A stretch of DNA of 64,000 nt from G963665545 sp963665545 (GCA_963665545.2 CAXXKZ010000004.1:1116001-1180000), one strand, 5' to 3'; positions 17,135 to 28,420 are shown, counted from the first letter of the stretch. Notes: generated by a model from the sequence alone, not told the origin. A program made the numbers and translations.

Positions 17135-18079
17135 TTAGGGCATGCTGTCGAGTTTCTCGCCTTCCTTTTCAACCTGCAACAAGTCGTACTTGCTGACACC
17201 CAGGTACAACAGCGCCGGACTGGCGATATACAGGGACGAATAGGTACCGATCAGCACGCCTATCATCAGGGTAAAAGCAAAGGCGTTGATGATTTCGCCG
17301 CCAAATACAAACAAGGCCAGCAACACCAATAAGGTCGTGGTTGATGTCATCAACGTACGCGCCAGGGTCTGATTCAGCGAGGTGTTGACAACCCCAGTCG
17401 GCGTACTTTTGCGCATGCGGGGGAAGTTTTCGCGAATTCGATCAAACACCACTATGGTGTCATTGAGTGAATAACCAATGACCGCCAGCAGTGCGGCAAC
17501 AACGGTCAAATCGAATTCCAGGCCGACCACGGAAATCACACCCATGGTGATGGTGACGTCGTGTACCAGGGCCAATACCGCACCCACTGAAAACCGCCAC
17601 TGAAAGCGGAACATGACATAGATGAAGATGCCAATCAGGGCATACACCACCGCCAGGATTCCCTGCTCGGTCAAGTCTTCACCCACCTGCGGGCCAACAA
17701 ATTCGACCCGGCGCATTTCAACCTCGCCGGCCCCGCCCTGTTGAAGCGCGCTTAAAACGATGGTTGATATTTCCGCATCGCTTTGGCCCTCTTCGCGCGG
17801 TGGAATACGCACCACGATGTCCGTCGCTGCGCCGAATGTCTGCACCACGGCATTATCCAGCCCGGCGCTGGCCAGATTGGACCTGACATCGGCGATTCTG
17901 GGGGGCTCGAGATAACTGACTTCGATCAGCGTGCCGCCGGTGAAATCCAGTCCGAAATTCAGACCGCGAACCACCAGCGCCGTGATGCTGACTACGATCA
18001 GAAGCACAGATATGCCCAGCGCCAGATTGCGCTTGCCCATGAAATTGAATGAGGTTTTGCCGCTCAGTAGTTCCATCAC
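17135..18079 (-). CDS. secF: Protein translocase subunit SecF
   Basis: A 314-residue membrane protein of the RND superfamily that, with SecD, uses the proton-motive force to pull exported proteins through SecYEG. The N-terminal GLDFTGGTLIEVSY motif after the first helix, the large periplasmic domain, and the cluster of helices containing GYSLNDTIVVFDRIREN and LARTLMTSTTTLLVLLALFVFGG are all typical. It starts six bases after secD, in the order queA-tgt-yajC-secD-secF on the minus strand. Confidence 0.97.
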   Translation of the reverse strand: MMELLSGKTSFNFMGKRNLALGISVLLIVVSITALVVRGLNFGLDFTGGTLIEVSYLEPPRIADVRSNLASAGLDNAVVQTFGAATDIVVRIPPREEGQSDAEISTIVLSALQQGGAGEVEMRRVEFVGPQVGEDLTEQGILAVVYALIGIFIYVMFRFQWRFSVGAVLALVHDVTITMGVISVVGLEFDLTVVAALLAVIGYSLNDTIVVFDRIRENFPRMRKSTPTGVVNTSLNQTLARTLMTSTTTLLVLLALFVFGGEIINAFAFTLMIGVLIGTYSSLYIASPALLYLGVSKYDLLQVEKEGEKLDSMP

Positions 18080-18085
18080 TAATCC

Positions 18086-19918
18086 TCAGATCGCCAGTTT
18101 CTCGATGCGCTTGCGACCGCCATAAATGAGATTGATCACTGCGCGGGTTCCCATAATGGCGGTAAACATCGAGGTGATGATGCCAAGCGAGAGTGTCACC
18201 GCAAATCCCTTAATGGGTCCCGTGCCGAACAGGAACAGCACAAAAGCGGCAATCAATGTGGTGATATTTGCATCCGCAATGGTCGAGAAGGCCTTTTCAT
18301 ACCCTGCCCGAATACTGGCCTGCGGCGTATTACCGTTTCGAATTTCCTCGCGGATGCGCTCAAATATCAATACGTTGGCGTCGACCGCCATACCCACGGT
18401 CAGCACGATACCAGCGATTCCCGGCATGGTCAGTGTGGCGCCCAGCATGGACAACAGTGACACCAGCAAGACCAGGTTGACGAACAGCGCCAGGTCGGCC
18501 ACAAGGCCGAACACGCGGTAATAAAAACCCATGAATATCAATACGGCGATAAAACCGATCACCACCGATTTGAAGCCCTGGGAGACGTTGTCTGCACCCA
18601 GGCTTGGGCCGACCGTTCGTTCCTCGATAATTTCCATCGGAGCCGCCAGGGCGCCGGCGCGCAACAACAGGGCCAACTGGCTGGCCTCGGCCATCGAATC
18701 AAGGCCGGTGGTCTGGAACCGTTTACCAAAGGGCTCGCGCACGACCGCCACGCTGATGACTTCTTCCAGCCTCCGGCCGCCCGGTTTCTGTTCGATATAG
18801 ACCACCGCCATGCGGTTACCCACATTGTTGCGGGTAAAGTCGAGCATGCGTTTCGCGCCAACGCCATCCAGGGTGACACTGACCTGCGGTTGAGCGGTCT
18901 GCTGATCGATTCCGCTGGATGCGCCGATCAACTGGTCACCGGACACAATAAGCCGTTTCTTCAGCAAAATAGGTTGTCCGTTCTGATCGGTATACAGACG
19001 TGACTCCGGCGGTACTCGCCCCGTCTGCGCCGCCAGAAAGCCATCGTTCTGCTCATCAACGGCGCGATATTCCAGCGTGGCCGTGGCGCCGATGATCTTC
19101 TTCGCTTGCACGGTGTCCTGGATGCCGGGAAGCTGGACCACGACCCGTTCGGCGCCCTGCTGTTGAATGACAGGTTCGGCAACACCGATTTCATTGACCC
19201 GGTTACGCAGCGTGGTAATGTTCTGCTGCAGTGCTGTCTGTTGCAGGTCGATCAGTTGCTGTTCCTGCACCGATACTGAAATGCCGAAATTGTCGCCGCT
19301 TTCGATTTCGCGCACTTTCAGGTTTTGCAGACTTTGATCCTGGCGCATGATGTTCACTGTGCGGTCGCGGTCGGCGGCTGAACGCAGTATGGCGAGCACC
19401 CCTTTGCCCTCGCTCCTGACGGAGACGTAGCGGATGGATTCTGCACGCAAAGCCGTGCGAATGTCGTCGACGATTTGGTCCAGTTGCTGACTGCGTGCGG
19501 TGTCCATATCCACTTGCATCAGGAAATGCACGCCGCCCTGCAAATCCAGGCCCAGGGTCATTGGTTTGCCGCCGAGCGCCCTCAGGAACGGGGGGGTGGC
19601 ATGTGCCAGGTTCAGCGCCACCACGTAAATTTCGCCCAGCGCCTCCTTCAGGAGTTCAGCGGCAAGCAACTGATCTTCAGTGCTGTTGAAGCGATACAGC
19701 ATGCGATTGCCAACGCGCTCGCGGCTCTTGAATTCAACCTCTCCGACCACCAGTGCGTCTTCGATGGTGGTCGCCAGGGTCATCGGCATGGCATAGCCTC
19801 GCGCCGATGTAATTTGCAGCGCCGGATCCTTACCAAAAAGGTTGGGCAAGGCGTACACTGCTCCGACGATTAATATCGTCAGGATGAGCAGGTGCTTCCA
19901 GGCAGGATATCGATTCAT
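18086..19918 (-). CDS. secD: Protein translocase subunit SecD
   Basis: A 610-residue partner of SecF. It has one N-terminal helix, the first periplasmic motif LGLDLQGGVHFLMQVD, a long periplasmic domain, and five C-terminal helices with GMAVDANVLIFERIREE and TLIAAFVLFLFGTGPIKGFAVTL. Length is as in E. coli (615). It sits between yajC and secF with small gaps, so the operon is intact. Confidence 0.97.
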   Translation of the reverse strand: MNRYPAWKHLLILTILIVGAVYALPNLFGKDPALQITSARGYAMPMTLATTIEDALVVGEVEFKSRERVGNRMLYRFNSTEDQLLAAELLKEALGEIYVVALNLAHATPPFLRALGGKPMTLGLDLQGGVHFLMQVDMDTARSQQLDQIVDDIRTALRAESIRYVSVRSEGKGVLAILRSAADRDRTVNIMRQDQSLQNLKVREIESGDNFGISVSVQEQQLIDLQQTALQQNITTLRNRVNEIGVAEPVIQQQGAERVVVQLPGIQDTVQAKKIIGATATLEYRAVDEQNDGFLAAQTGRVPPESRLYTDQNGQPILLKKRLIVSGDQLIGASSGIDQQTAQPQVSVTLDGVGAKRMLDFTRNNVGNRMAVVYIEQKPGGRRLEEVISVAVVREPFGKRFQTTGLDSMAEASQLALLLRAGALAAPMEIIEERTVGPSLGADNVSQGFKSVVIGFIAVLIFMGFYYRVFGLVADLALFVNLVLLVSLLSMLGATLTMPGIAGIVLTVGMAVDANVLIFERIREEIRNGNTPQASIRAGYEKAFSTIADANITTLIAAFVLFLFGTGPIKGFAVTLSLGIITSMFTAIMGTRAVINLIYGGRKRIEKLAI

Positions 19919-19957
19919 TATTCAGCCTCGGAAAGGTGATTTGATATTTTGGACAGT

Positions 19958-20281
19958 TCAGGCAGACTTGACGGTGCCTTTCGGCATGACACTGGCCACA
20001 GCTTGCTTCTGCAGCTTGATCTGAACATTATCCGCCACTTCGACAGTCACGAAAGATTCGCCGACTTCAATAATCCGGCCAAGAACGCCACCGTTGGTGA
20101 CGACTTCATCCCCGGCGGCAAGCGCCGAAACAAGATTTTTGTGATCCTTGGAGCGCTTCATTTGCGGGCGAATCAACAGAAAATAGAAAATGACAAAAAT
20201 GACAATCAGCGGCAGAAATGACATCAATCCGCCTCCCCCACCATCGGCCTGGGCGTACGCGTTGGCAATGAAAAAATCCAT
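19958..20281 (-). CDS. yajC: Preprotein translocase subunit YajC
   Basis: A 107-residue protein with a single N-terminal membrane helix (SFLPLIVIFVIFYFLLIRPQ) and a cytoplasmic domain with NLVSALAAGDEVVTNGGVLGRI, the YajC signature. It associates with SecDF. The ATG at 20281 with GAGGAA upstream is chosen; a frame opening at 20308 is less likely. A polyglycine run (ADGGGGGLM) precedes the helix. Confidence 0.95.
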   Translation of the reverse strand: MDFFIANAYAQADGGGGGLMSFLPLIVIFVIFYFLLIRPQMKRSKDHKNLVSALAAGDEVVTNGGVLGRIIEVGESFVTVEVADNVQIKLQKQAVASVMPKGTVKSA

Positions 20282-20379
20282 GAAATTCAATTCCTCAATT
20301 GGCCACATAAATTAACGGCACATGAAAGCGGCCTCAGCCGCGGTCTGTCCCTGCTAATGCCTTTTACAGCAGCCGCGAA

Positions 20380-21477
20380 TTATGACACAAAATCGGGCAC
20401 AAAGGACGCAGCAAAGTCGTCCAGGCAAGCGTCTGAAATGGCGTCCCTGATATCCTTCATCAAGCATTGGTAATACCACAGGTTGTGCATGGTCATCAGG
20501 CGCGAGCCCAGAATTTCATTGCAACGATCGAGATGACTCAAATAGGCGCGGGAATAGCGCTCGCAGGTTGGACAGGCGCAGTCAGGATCGATCGGTTTGG
20601 TATCATTTCTATAACGCGAATTGCGTATTTTCAATACGCCCTGGCTGGTAAACAGGTAGCCGTTGCGGGCGTTGCGCGTCGGCAGGACGCAGTCGAACAT
20701 GTCGATGCCAAGCTGGACCGCGGCGACGATGTCCGCGGGCCGGCCCACGCCCATCAGGTACCTGGGCGAATGCAGGGGCAGCATTGGCACGGTAAACCCC
20801 AGCACCTGGTTGCGTTGCGCGAATGACTCCCCAACCGCCAGCCCGCCGACGGCGTAGCCGTTGAAATCAAGCGCCACCAACTCGCCAGCCGACTGTGCGC
20901 GCAGCGATTCGAATACTCCGCCCTGCACAATGCCAAACAGTGCAGCCGGGTTGCCCTCATGACTCCGTTTGGAGCGTTCTGCCCAACGCAATGAAAGCAT
21001 CATCGAGTCACGCACTTCCTTTTCGGATGCAGGGTAAGGCGTGCATTCATCGAAAATCATCACGATGTCCGAACCCAGGGCGCGCTGCACCGACATCGAC
21101 TCCTCGGGGCCCATGAACACTTTTGAACCATCGATGGGCGAAGCGAATGTCACGCCCGCCTCGGTGATCGTGCGCCGCTCTGCAAGACTCCAGACTTGGA
21201 AGCCCCCCGAATCCGTCAGAATGGGGCGCTGCCATTGCATGAAATCATGTAAATCGCCGTGCGCTTCAATCACCTCGACACCCGGACGCAACATCAGGTG
21301 AAAGGTATTGCCCAGCACGATATCGGCGCCGGTCTGCCTGACTTCTTCGGGCAGCATGGCCTTGACCGTGCCATAGGTTCCAACTGGCATAAACGCGGGT
21401 GTATTGATCGTACCGCGCTCGAATTGGACCCGGCCCCTGCGCGCCATCCCATCTGTGTGTGAAATAACAAATTGCAT
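20380..21477 (-). CDS. tgt: tRNA-guanine transglycosylase (queuine tRNA-ribosyltransferase)
   Basis: A 365-residue enzyme that swaps guanine 34 for preQ1 in tRNAs with GUN anticodons. The substrate-binding DSGGFQVWSL, the catalytic region FDCVLPTRNARNG, and zinc ligands CACPTCERYSRAYLSHL plus a downstream His are present. Its neighbour queA provides the next modification step, so the two genes act in queuosine synthesis. About 70 bases separate it from yajC. Confidence 0.97.
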   Translation of the reverse strand: MQFVISHTDGMARRGRVQFERGTINTPAFMPVGTYGTVKAMLPEEVRQTGADIVLGNTFHLMLRPGVEVIEAHGDLHDFMQWQRPILTDSGGFQVWSLAERRTITEAGVTFASPIDGSKVFMGPEESMSVQRALGSDIVMIFDECTPYPASEKEVRDSMMLSLRWAERSKRSHEGNPAALFGIVQGGVFESLRAQSAGELVALDFNGYAVGGLAVGESFAQRNQVLGFTVPMLPLHSPRYLMGVGRPADIVAAVQLGIDMFDCVLPTRNARNGYLFTSQGVLKIRNSRYRNDTKPIDPDCACPTCERYSRAYLSHLDRCNEILGSRLMTMHNLWYYQCLMKDIRDAISDACLDDFAASFVPDFVS

Positions 21478-21504
21478 CGATCAAGCCATTGCCGCGGTCG
21501 CCAA

Positions 21505-22521
21505 TTACAGCACCAACATGGCATCACCATAACTGAAAAATCGATAACGCTCTTCGATAGCATGGTGATAGGCAGCGAGCACACTGCTGTGCCCGGCAAA
21601 AGCGCACACCAGCATCAGGAGGGTGGATTCGGGCAGGTGAAAATTGGTGATCAGGCCGTCGACGATCCGGAATTGATATCCCGGGTAGATGAACAAGCTG
21701 CTTTCACCGCGGTGAGGCCGCAAAGCGCCATTAACCGCAGCGGTTTCGAGACTGCGAACCACAGTGGTGCCCACTGCAATCACGCGGCCACCTGCAGCCC
21801 GCGTGTTTTCGACCGCTGCGCAGGTTTCTGACGGCACTTCCAACCACTCGCTGTGCATGACATGCGCGTCCAGGGTGTCAGCCCTGACGGGCTGGAAGGT
21901 TCCGGCGCCAACGTGCAGTGTCACCCAAGCCCGCCCGACGCCGGAATCGTCCAGCGCCTGCAGCAACGGCGGATCGAAATGCAGCCCCGCAGTCGGGGCG
22001 GCAACGGCACCGGGCGTGCGCGCATAGACAGTCTGGTAGCGATCCAGATCGGCGGCCTCATCCGGTCTCTCGATATACGGGGGCAGTGGCACGTGCCCAT
22101 GCCGGTGAAACACATCGGCTGCCGGATTTTCAAGGCAGGAAAGTCGATAGAACGACCCGTCTCTGCCCGTAACCCGGATGCTGCTGCCGTCCTCAAGAAT
22201 GATGTCGCTGCCAGGCTTCGGTGACTTGCTGGCGCGCAGCTGGGCAATCATCTCGAATTCACCGATCAAGCGCTCAAGCAAGACCTCCACTTTTCCACCG
22301 CTTTGTTTGCGGCCGAAAAGACGCGCCGGAATCACCCGCGTGTCGTTGAATACCAACAGGTCACGGTCGTTGAACATGGCTGCAACATCACGAAAAAAGC
22401 CATCGGAAACCGCCCCACCCTGGCGAGACACATGCAGCAGCCGGCTATCCGAACGCCGCGCCAGTGGCTGCTGGGCAATCAGCTCTTTGGGCAATTCAAA
22501 GTGAAAATCGCTGCGCCTCAT
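21505..22521 (-). CDS. queA: S-adenosylmethionine:tRNA ribosyltransferase-isomerase
   Basis: A 338-residue enzyme that transfers the ribosyl of S-adenosylmethionine to preQ1-tRNA to form epoxyqueuosine. Family motifs are LLVFNDTRVIPARLFG, YQTVYARTPGAVAAPTAGLHF, HVGAGTFQPVR and the C-terminal INF/ITNFHLPESTLLMLVCAF. It is the first gene of the queA-tgt-yajC-secDF operon and begins only seven bases after the end of the broken subtilase gene. Confidence 0.97.
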   Translation of the reverse strand: MRRSDFHFELPKELIAQQPLARRSDSRLLHVSRQGGAVSDGFFRDVAAMFNDRDLLVFNDTRVIPARLFGRKQSGGKVEVLLERLIGEFEMIAQLRASKSPKPGSDIILEDGSSIRVTGRDGSFYRLSCLENPAADVFHRHGHVPLPPYIERPDEAADLDRYQTVYARTPGAVAAPTAGLHFDPPLLQALDDSGVGRAWVTLHVGAGTFQPVRADTLDAHVMHSEWLEVPSETCAAVENTRAAGGRVIAVGTTVVRSLETAAVNGALRPHRGESSLFIYPGYQFRIVDGLITNFHLPESTLLMLVCAFAGHSSVLAAYHHAIEERYRFFSYGDAMLVL

Positions 22522-22528
22522 GGAGGCC

Positions 22529-25500
22529 CTAGGGGAGGCAATCGACAGGTTCAGAAAACTTCTTAGTGGGATCGTCCGTACGCATAATCCTCTGGCTCAG
22601 CGGGTCAAGCAGGTCGAAGTCCAGCGTCCAGCTGCCATTTTCTTCGTCAGCAAAACTACGCATCACCGTGCCGGCAACATCGAAGCTGGGATCAATTTCG
22701 GCACACACAGCGCAGAAACCTACGAATTGAAGCAGATCAAGCACTTCCACCGTCGCCGATTGATCTCCATCGGGAGATGCGAACAGCCAGCGCGGGTAGC
22801 CGCGGTCGTCAAAGATGTAGTGAACCTGCGCCTGCGCTGCTTCAAATACCATAATGGTAGCGCCGCCCAGACCGGGAATACCGCGGCCCCAATGGCCCGT
22901 ATAGCTGGACTCGATGCCGTTAACCAGCGGACAAGTATTGGCGACATTCGGATCCAGCGGATCAAAACCGCCGCGGCCGTACAAGCGATAGCTGAAGATG
23001 GCTTCGCCGTCACCAATAAATGTGAGCGACATTTGTCCGGCCCGCTTTTCTTGTTGCAAAGCGCCGTCGTTGGTCACACGCAATAAATCGGTCGTAAAGA
23101 TATTACCGGTGAGGTTTGAGCGGGCAAAGATAAACCAGACAGGCTGACCATTTTCATCGTAGGTATACCACAGGCCAAATTCATTATCGCTGGATAAATT
23201 CCAGCTCACGCCCTGGGAGATACGGCGAGTGAACCCCCACAAACCCTGGTGGGGCGATAGTGAAGACGCATTCGATGTGGCGGTGGCCATAATGGTCACT
23301 GAAGCATGAGCCGCCTTTTGGTTAATCAGCTTGATGTAATAGCGCCCCGGCGTAATGGTATCCATGCTGTTGATACTGATGCTGGGCCCGTTGCCACCGG
23401 CGCCGTCGGCCGTGGCGATTGGATTGAGGCCACCGGGCAATTGCACAAACGGAGGATTGGCCAGCGCTGTTTCGAAATCCTCGCGGTACACCTCCATCGT
23501 CAAGTTGTTGGATTGGTTGTTGGCAGCGCCCTCAGCTTCGATGACGAGTTGTGTTGTGTCCGGGGGCACGTCGAAGAAAATACGGTCGTGCATGGTGTTG
23601 CCAGCCTGTGCTCTGTGGCGTTGAACAATGGTAATGTTTCCGGGTCCGAAACGCCGGTGCGGTTGAACAGGATGGGTATCACGCCGACGTTATTGGCGCT
23701 GTCCCGGTTGGATCCGATGCCGACCGCGCCAAGATACTGTTCACCCGGAAGCGCCGGATTATTGCTCCAGCTCGTCCGCAAGGTAAATTCCTCGGCAGTG
23801 GGAACAATTCCGGGACCACTGACCACCAGGTCGGATGTATCGCTCGAACCGATCACGGCGTGCAGCAATGTTGCCTCGTCCCCGCCCGGTTCCGCACCGG
23901 CCCAGTTCTGGACGATGATCCAGTAGTCTCCAGGCTCCGGATTCAATATGTCACATTGTTCCAGGTCAAGTGGAGAAGTACTTTCGCACAGCACTTCGAA
24001 ATCCTCGGTCTGGCCATTTTTGTTGCCGTCCCGGCCCACGAAGAGATCGAGGTCCGGCGCGGTGGAGGCGAGCGTTTCGGCATATAACTACAGGGTGCCT
24101 GCCGGCACGTTTTCCCAGACCGTAAATGTGCCCGGCCCACCATCGAAGGGATCTTCATTCTGGGGCTGCGCGCTGCCGCCGGGATCTGCGGTGGGATCCT
24201 GCACGATGGTCTGGATGGTTACCGTCGGCAGCACCAGTCCGCCACTGGTGAAGGTGGCATCCGGCAACGGCGGCAGGCCGGAAAGCTGGAACTCCTGCCA
24301 GCCGCCATTGCTGTCACTGGGGTTACCGAGGACACCGGGATCATCATCGATTACCCACACTTCCGGCAGCTCGGATTCCAGCGACGAAAACAGGGCGACG
24401 GTCAGACGTTGGTCTGGCAGGCCGGCCGACGTCAGGTCAAGGGTGCCATACACCCATTGGTTCACCAAACCCGAACCGAGCAGGTCGATGTCAATCGCGA
24501 GGGCCTGGGAAGCGCCGTTGGCGAGCGTGAAATCATTCGGCGTCACGGTAACATCAACGCCGGGGGGAAAGCCTACGGGCGTCGCTTTCCAATCGGCGCC
24601 ACCGACCTGATCGGTGACGCTGCGGGTGAAACTGCAGGTAAACACACAGTTGGCGTCCACCAGGCCCGCCAGGTTGAGGTTTTTCGGATTGCCGCCCTGG
24701 CTGGGCCGGGCTTGCGTGAATTGCTGGGTGGTGACATCGAGAAACAGGCCCGCATGGGCGGCCTGCTCCAACTGGGGCCGGCCCGCGCCATAATCGTGCG
24801 GCGTGCCCGGAGCGCCGTCATGCAGCCGCGCCATTGCGGTGGTTGAGGTGGTTTCCAGCGCCGAGGTGATCTGGGCCACCGACCATTGTGGGTGAAGCGC
24901 CTTGAGCAGCGCCGCCGAGCCGGCCACATGCGGAGAAGACATCGAGGTGCCACTGAAAGCGGAAAAATCGTCCTGGGTTTCTATCGCCGACAGGATGTCT
25001 TTGCCCGGGCCAAATAGATTGGGTTTGAGCGTGTCTTCGACAGGCGCTTCGATCGGCCCTCGCGAGCTGGAGATGCCGATCTTGTCAGCGAAATCGTCTC
25101 TGCGGGGCAGACTGAAGGCCCCGATAGCGCCCTGGTGGCCGCCGCCGGAGTCCAACCACGTGCGCAAACTGTCGCCGTCGCTTTCGATGACGTGGATCGC
25201 CGGCAGGCAGTGGTTGTCCGCCACCAGAGCTTCGCCCCATTCGTCGGTATTGGCCAGGATGTAGCCCTCGGCGCCCGCCTGCATCAGGTTTCGGCCCTTC
25301 TCGATGCGCCCGTACTCGCCGCGATCACAAACCACGATTTTGCCGGTAAATGGTGTATCGCCCTGCCAGGGGTTCGACGAGCTTGGGTTGACGGAGCAAG
25401 TCGAAAGCGAACTGGAGTTTCCGGTGCCGCACAATGGAAAGCCAAAATCCTTGGCGTGAACGATTTCGTGAAAACCGCTGCCGCCGTTCAGGCTGGCGCC

Positions 25501-26775
25501 CGAGACGCCTTGCGGCGGCAAGGTATCACCGCCAACCAGATTGTTCAGCGCTGTGCCCAACAAACGATTGTGCGTCGCGTTGCCGACTGCCATGACCCAC
25601 GGTGCATTGGCGGGTGAGCCGACGGTCGCCGGATTGGGCCCTTCGTTGCCGGCTGCGGCTGCGACGAAAATTCCGGCGTTGCGTGCGTTCAGAAACGCCC
25701 GCGGCACACTGCCGTTGATCCAGGGATCAAACGGATCTCCACCCAGGGAATAATTGATGACGTCGACGCCGTCGGCGATGGCCTGATCAATCGCCTCCAG
25801 GATGGCGGAGCCCGCGCAAGTGCCGGAATCCAGATCAGGAGGAATACCCACCCAGCAGGCCCGGTAGGTAATCAGATTGGCATGCGGTGCAACCCCCGAC
25901 AGCGTTGTCGGCACGCCATTGACCGTGATATTGATCCGGTTACCGACTGCCGTGGCAGCGGTGTGGCTACCGTGCCCGTCACCATCCTTGCCATTGGAGT
26001 TCTCTTCTTCAATATCAGGCGTTTGTGGGTCGTCCACAACGAAGTCATAAACGCCGATCAGCTTGTTGTTGCACAGCACCTGCGGCAAGTTGCACAGGCC
26101 AATCTGGTTGCCCAGGGGATTGACGTGGTTGTGGCCGTCCTGGCCCGGATCAGCGAATGATGCATGATCCCAGTTCACACCGCCATCGATGGAAGCGACA
26201 ATGATCCCTTCTCCCTCGGTAGCTGCCAGGCCGCCATCACCATTCCAGATCGCGCCCGCACCCAGCCATTCGGGCCCTGCATCGGTAAGCATATGTTGTC
26301 TCTGATCTGGCCTGAGGGACTTGACCATCTTCATTGCGGCCAATTCAAGCGCTTCGGCCTCGCTGAGATCTACCGCCATTCCGTTAGTCGCATTGCGGTA
26401 GGTGAACAGCGGATGGACTTGGCGCCCCAGGATGATCGCAGTTTCCAACAGGAATGACGCCTGCCGCTCGGCGAGAAAATCCAGGTATTCACGGGATTGG
26501 GGTGCATGCACGTTCAGCTTGCGCTACCGGGTCAGCTGCGGGTTGGTCGGAGGCAGATAAAATTTGTCTGCGCGCGTGGGCACGGACAGCGTACGGCCGT
26601 CATAGACGGCCAGTGGCTGATCCTGCAATTCAACGATGTAACGACGCAGGTCAGGTCCTTGGCTGCCATTTGACGGGGAATTTTCGCCCTTGTCACGACT
26701 CAGGGCATCCGTTGCGACACCCAACAGCAACAATCCGGCAATGAGGAGGCCTGCAGATTTTCTCAGTACAATCAT
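22529..26775 (-). pseudogene. Secreted subtilisin-like (S8) protease, broken by two in-frame TAGs and a frameshift
   Basis: A large exported protease of about 1,400 codons in pieces. From 26775: signal peptide (IVLRKSAGLLIAGLLLLGVATDALS), then an I9-type propeptide (RRYIVELQDQPLAVYDG). An in-frame TAG at 26524-26526 interrupts the propeptide, which resumes in the same frame (RKLNVHAPQSREYLDFLAERQ). The catalytic domain has Asp in VASIDGGVNWDH, His in GHGSHTAATAVGN and Ser in FSGTSMSSPHVAGSAALLK, with an inserted PA domain (GKIVVCDRGEYGRIEKG). A second in-frame TAG at 24088-24090 splits a PPC-like region (VPAGTL stop LYAETLASTAPDLDLFVG). Near 23618 a one-base loss shifts the frame to that of the last 355 residues. 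The catalytic domain is intact, but export of the intact enzyme would require readthrough. Confidence 0.88.
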
Positions 26776-26782
26776 CCCCAGC

Positions 26783-28165
26783 TCATCCCTGTGTTGACTC
26801 AACGACCGCAGTCCTCATGGTGACCAGTTCTTCGGCGGCCGTCGGGTGAATCCCGATGGTGCAATCGAATTGTTCCTTGGTCAGACCCGACTTTACCGCA
26901 ACTGCAAAGCCCAGGACAATTTCGGGCGCGTCCATTCCCACCAGGTGCATGCCCACCACCCTCTGACTTTCACTGGCAACAATTAGTTTCATCAACATAT
27001 ACTCATTGCGGCCGGACAGGGTATGTTTCATGGGCCGGAATTCAGAGCGGAAGATTTCAACGTCGCCAAAATGACGGCGCGCGTCCTCTTCGCTGAACCC
27101 CACTGTTCCAATCGGCGGTTGACTGAACACAGCCGAGGGGACAAATTCATGATTGACCGGGCGCGGCTTGCCACCAAACAAGATGTCCGCAAAAGCGTGT
27201 CCTTCATTGATCGCAACCGGGGTCAGATTGATACGATGGGTCACGTCACCGACCGCGTAAATGTTTCCGACACTGGTTTTCGAATACTCGTCCACAACAA
27301 TACTTCCATCTGCTCTGACCTCCACATCGGTATTTTTAATACCCAGGTTGCGTACGTGCGGGACCCGCCCTGTTGCATACATGACCGTATCAACCTGCAC
27401 TTGCTTACCCTCTTTAAAGTGCAGGTTCAGGCCATCCGGACCCTTTTCGATACGGATTACGTCTGATTCGAGCATCAGCGTGATGCCTTTACCTTGCAGT
27501 TCCGCACCCACAAACCGGCGCACGTCATGGTCAAATCCGCGCAGCAGTGCGTCGCCACGATAAATCTGCGTGACTGCAGAACCCATGCCATTGAATATGC
27601 CGGCAAACTCGCAGGCTATATAACCACCGCCCACAACCGCTATTCGTTGCGGCAGGGCAGGCAGGTGAAACGCTTCGTTGGAAGTGATCGCATACTCAGC
27701 GCCGCTGACCTCCGGCACCCATGGCCGACCGCCGGTCGCGATCAGAATGGTTTCTGCGCTGATTGTTTCATTACGCCCAGTCTTATCAGTGAGGAGAATC
27801 CGATGGTCATCGAGAAATTTGCCGCGTGCCAGGTACAGCTGGACGCCGGATGCTTCGAGCAAGTCGATGTAGACGGCATTGAGGCGATCTATTTCCACAT
27901 CTTTTGCAGCGATAAAACGCTGCCAATCAAATGTGGCGGACGGAATATCCCAGCCATAGCCCGCAGCATCCTCGATTTCATCTGCGAAATGTGACGCGTA
28001 CACCATCAGTTTTTTGGGTACACAGCCGCGGATTACGCAGGTTCCACCGACCCTGCTGTCTTCGCATATTCCCACCCGCGCACCATATCCAGCGGCTATT
28101 CGGGCCGCGCGTACGCCACCGGAACCGGCGCCGATGACAAACAGGTCGAAATCATATTCGCTCAT
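26783..28165 (-). CDS. gor: Glutathione reductase
   Basis: A 460-residue FAD/NADPH disulfide reductase that regenerates reduced glutathione. The redox-active pair is in VGGTCVIRGCVPKKLMVYAS, the FAD site GAGSGGVRAARIAAGYGA is N-terminal, the NADPH site VVGGGYIACEFAGIFNGMG is central, and the C-terminal GIHPTAAEELVTMRT carries the catalytic His-Glu pair. The ATG at 28165 is chosen over an upstream TTG. It supports the glutathione-dependent formaldehyde pathway at 10-12 kb. It ends eight bases before the start of the broken subtilase gene. The 255 bases upstream hold a GGCAAGC/GCTTGCC hairpin (28282-28300) but no gene. Confidence 0.95.
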   Translation of the reverse strand: MSEYDFDLFVIGAGSGGVRAARIAAGYGARVGICEDSRVGGTCVIRGCVPKKLMVYASHFADEIEDAAGYGWDIPSATFDWQRFIAAKDVEIDRLNAVYIDLLEASGVQLYLARGKFLDDHRILLTDKTGRNETISAETILIATGGRPWVPEVSGAEYAITSNEAFHLPALPQRIAVVGGGYIACEFAGIFNGMGSAVTQIYRGDALLRGFDHDVRRFVGAELQGKGITLMLESDVIRIEKGPDGLNLHFKEGKQVQVDTVMYATGRVPHVRNLGIKNTDVEVRADGSIVVDEYSKTSVGNIYAVGDVTHRINLTPVAINEGHAFADILFGGKPRPVNHEFVPSAVFSQPPIGTVGFSEEDARRHFGDVEIFRSEFRPMKHTLSGRNEYMLMKLIVASESQRVVGMHLVGMDAPEIVLGFAVAVKSGLTKEQFDCTIGIHPTAAEELVTMRTAVVESTQG

Positions 28166-28420
28166 GAACAATCTCCGCGTGGAACCGTGTTGTGGCCCGT
28201 AAACATAAATGTAAAAGCCAGACAGGTTAATTGTGTTTCCGACCCATGTCTAACTCTATTGATGGACAATCGTACTGCTCGGGCAAGCACCGGGCTTGCC
28301 TGCCAAGGACGAGCATTTGACCTGTGTCATTGGCTGACGCTTACAAATCACCGCGGCATGGACTTGCTCAGGCGGAAACCGTAGCATAACGCCCCTGTAA
28401 CACGCCGAATCCCGGTCCCT

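Noticed and set aside
28282..28300. Hairpin GGCAAGC/GCTTGCC upstream of ccmA as a terminator
   Set aside because: There is no following T-run, and gor is transcribed away from it, so a terminator is not supported.
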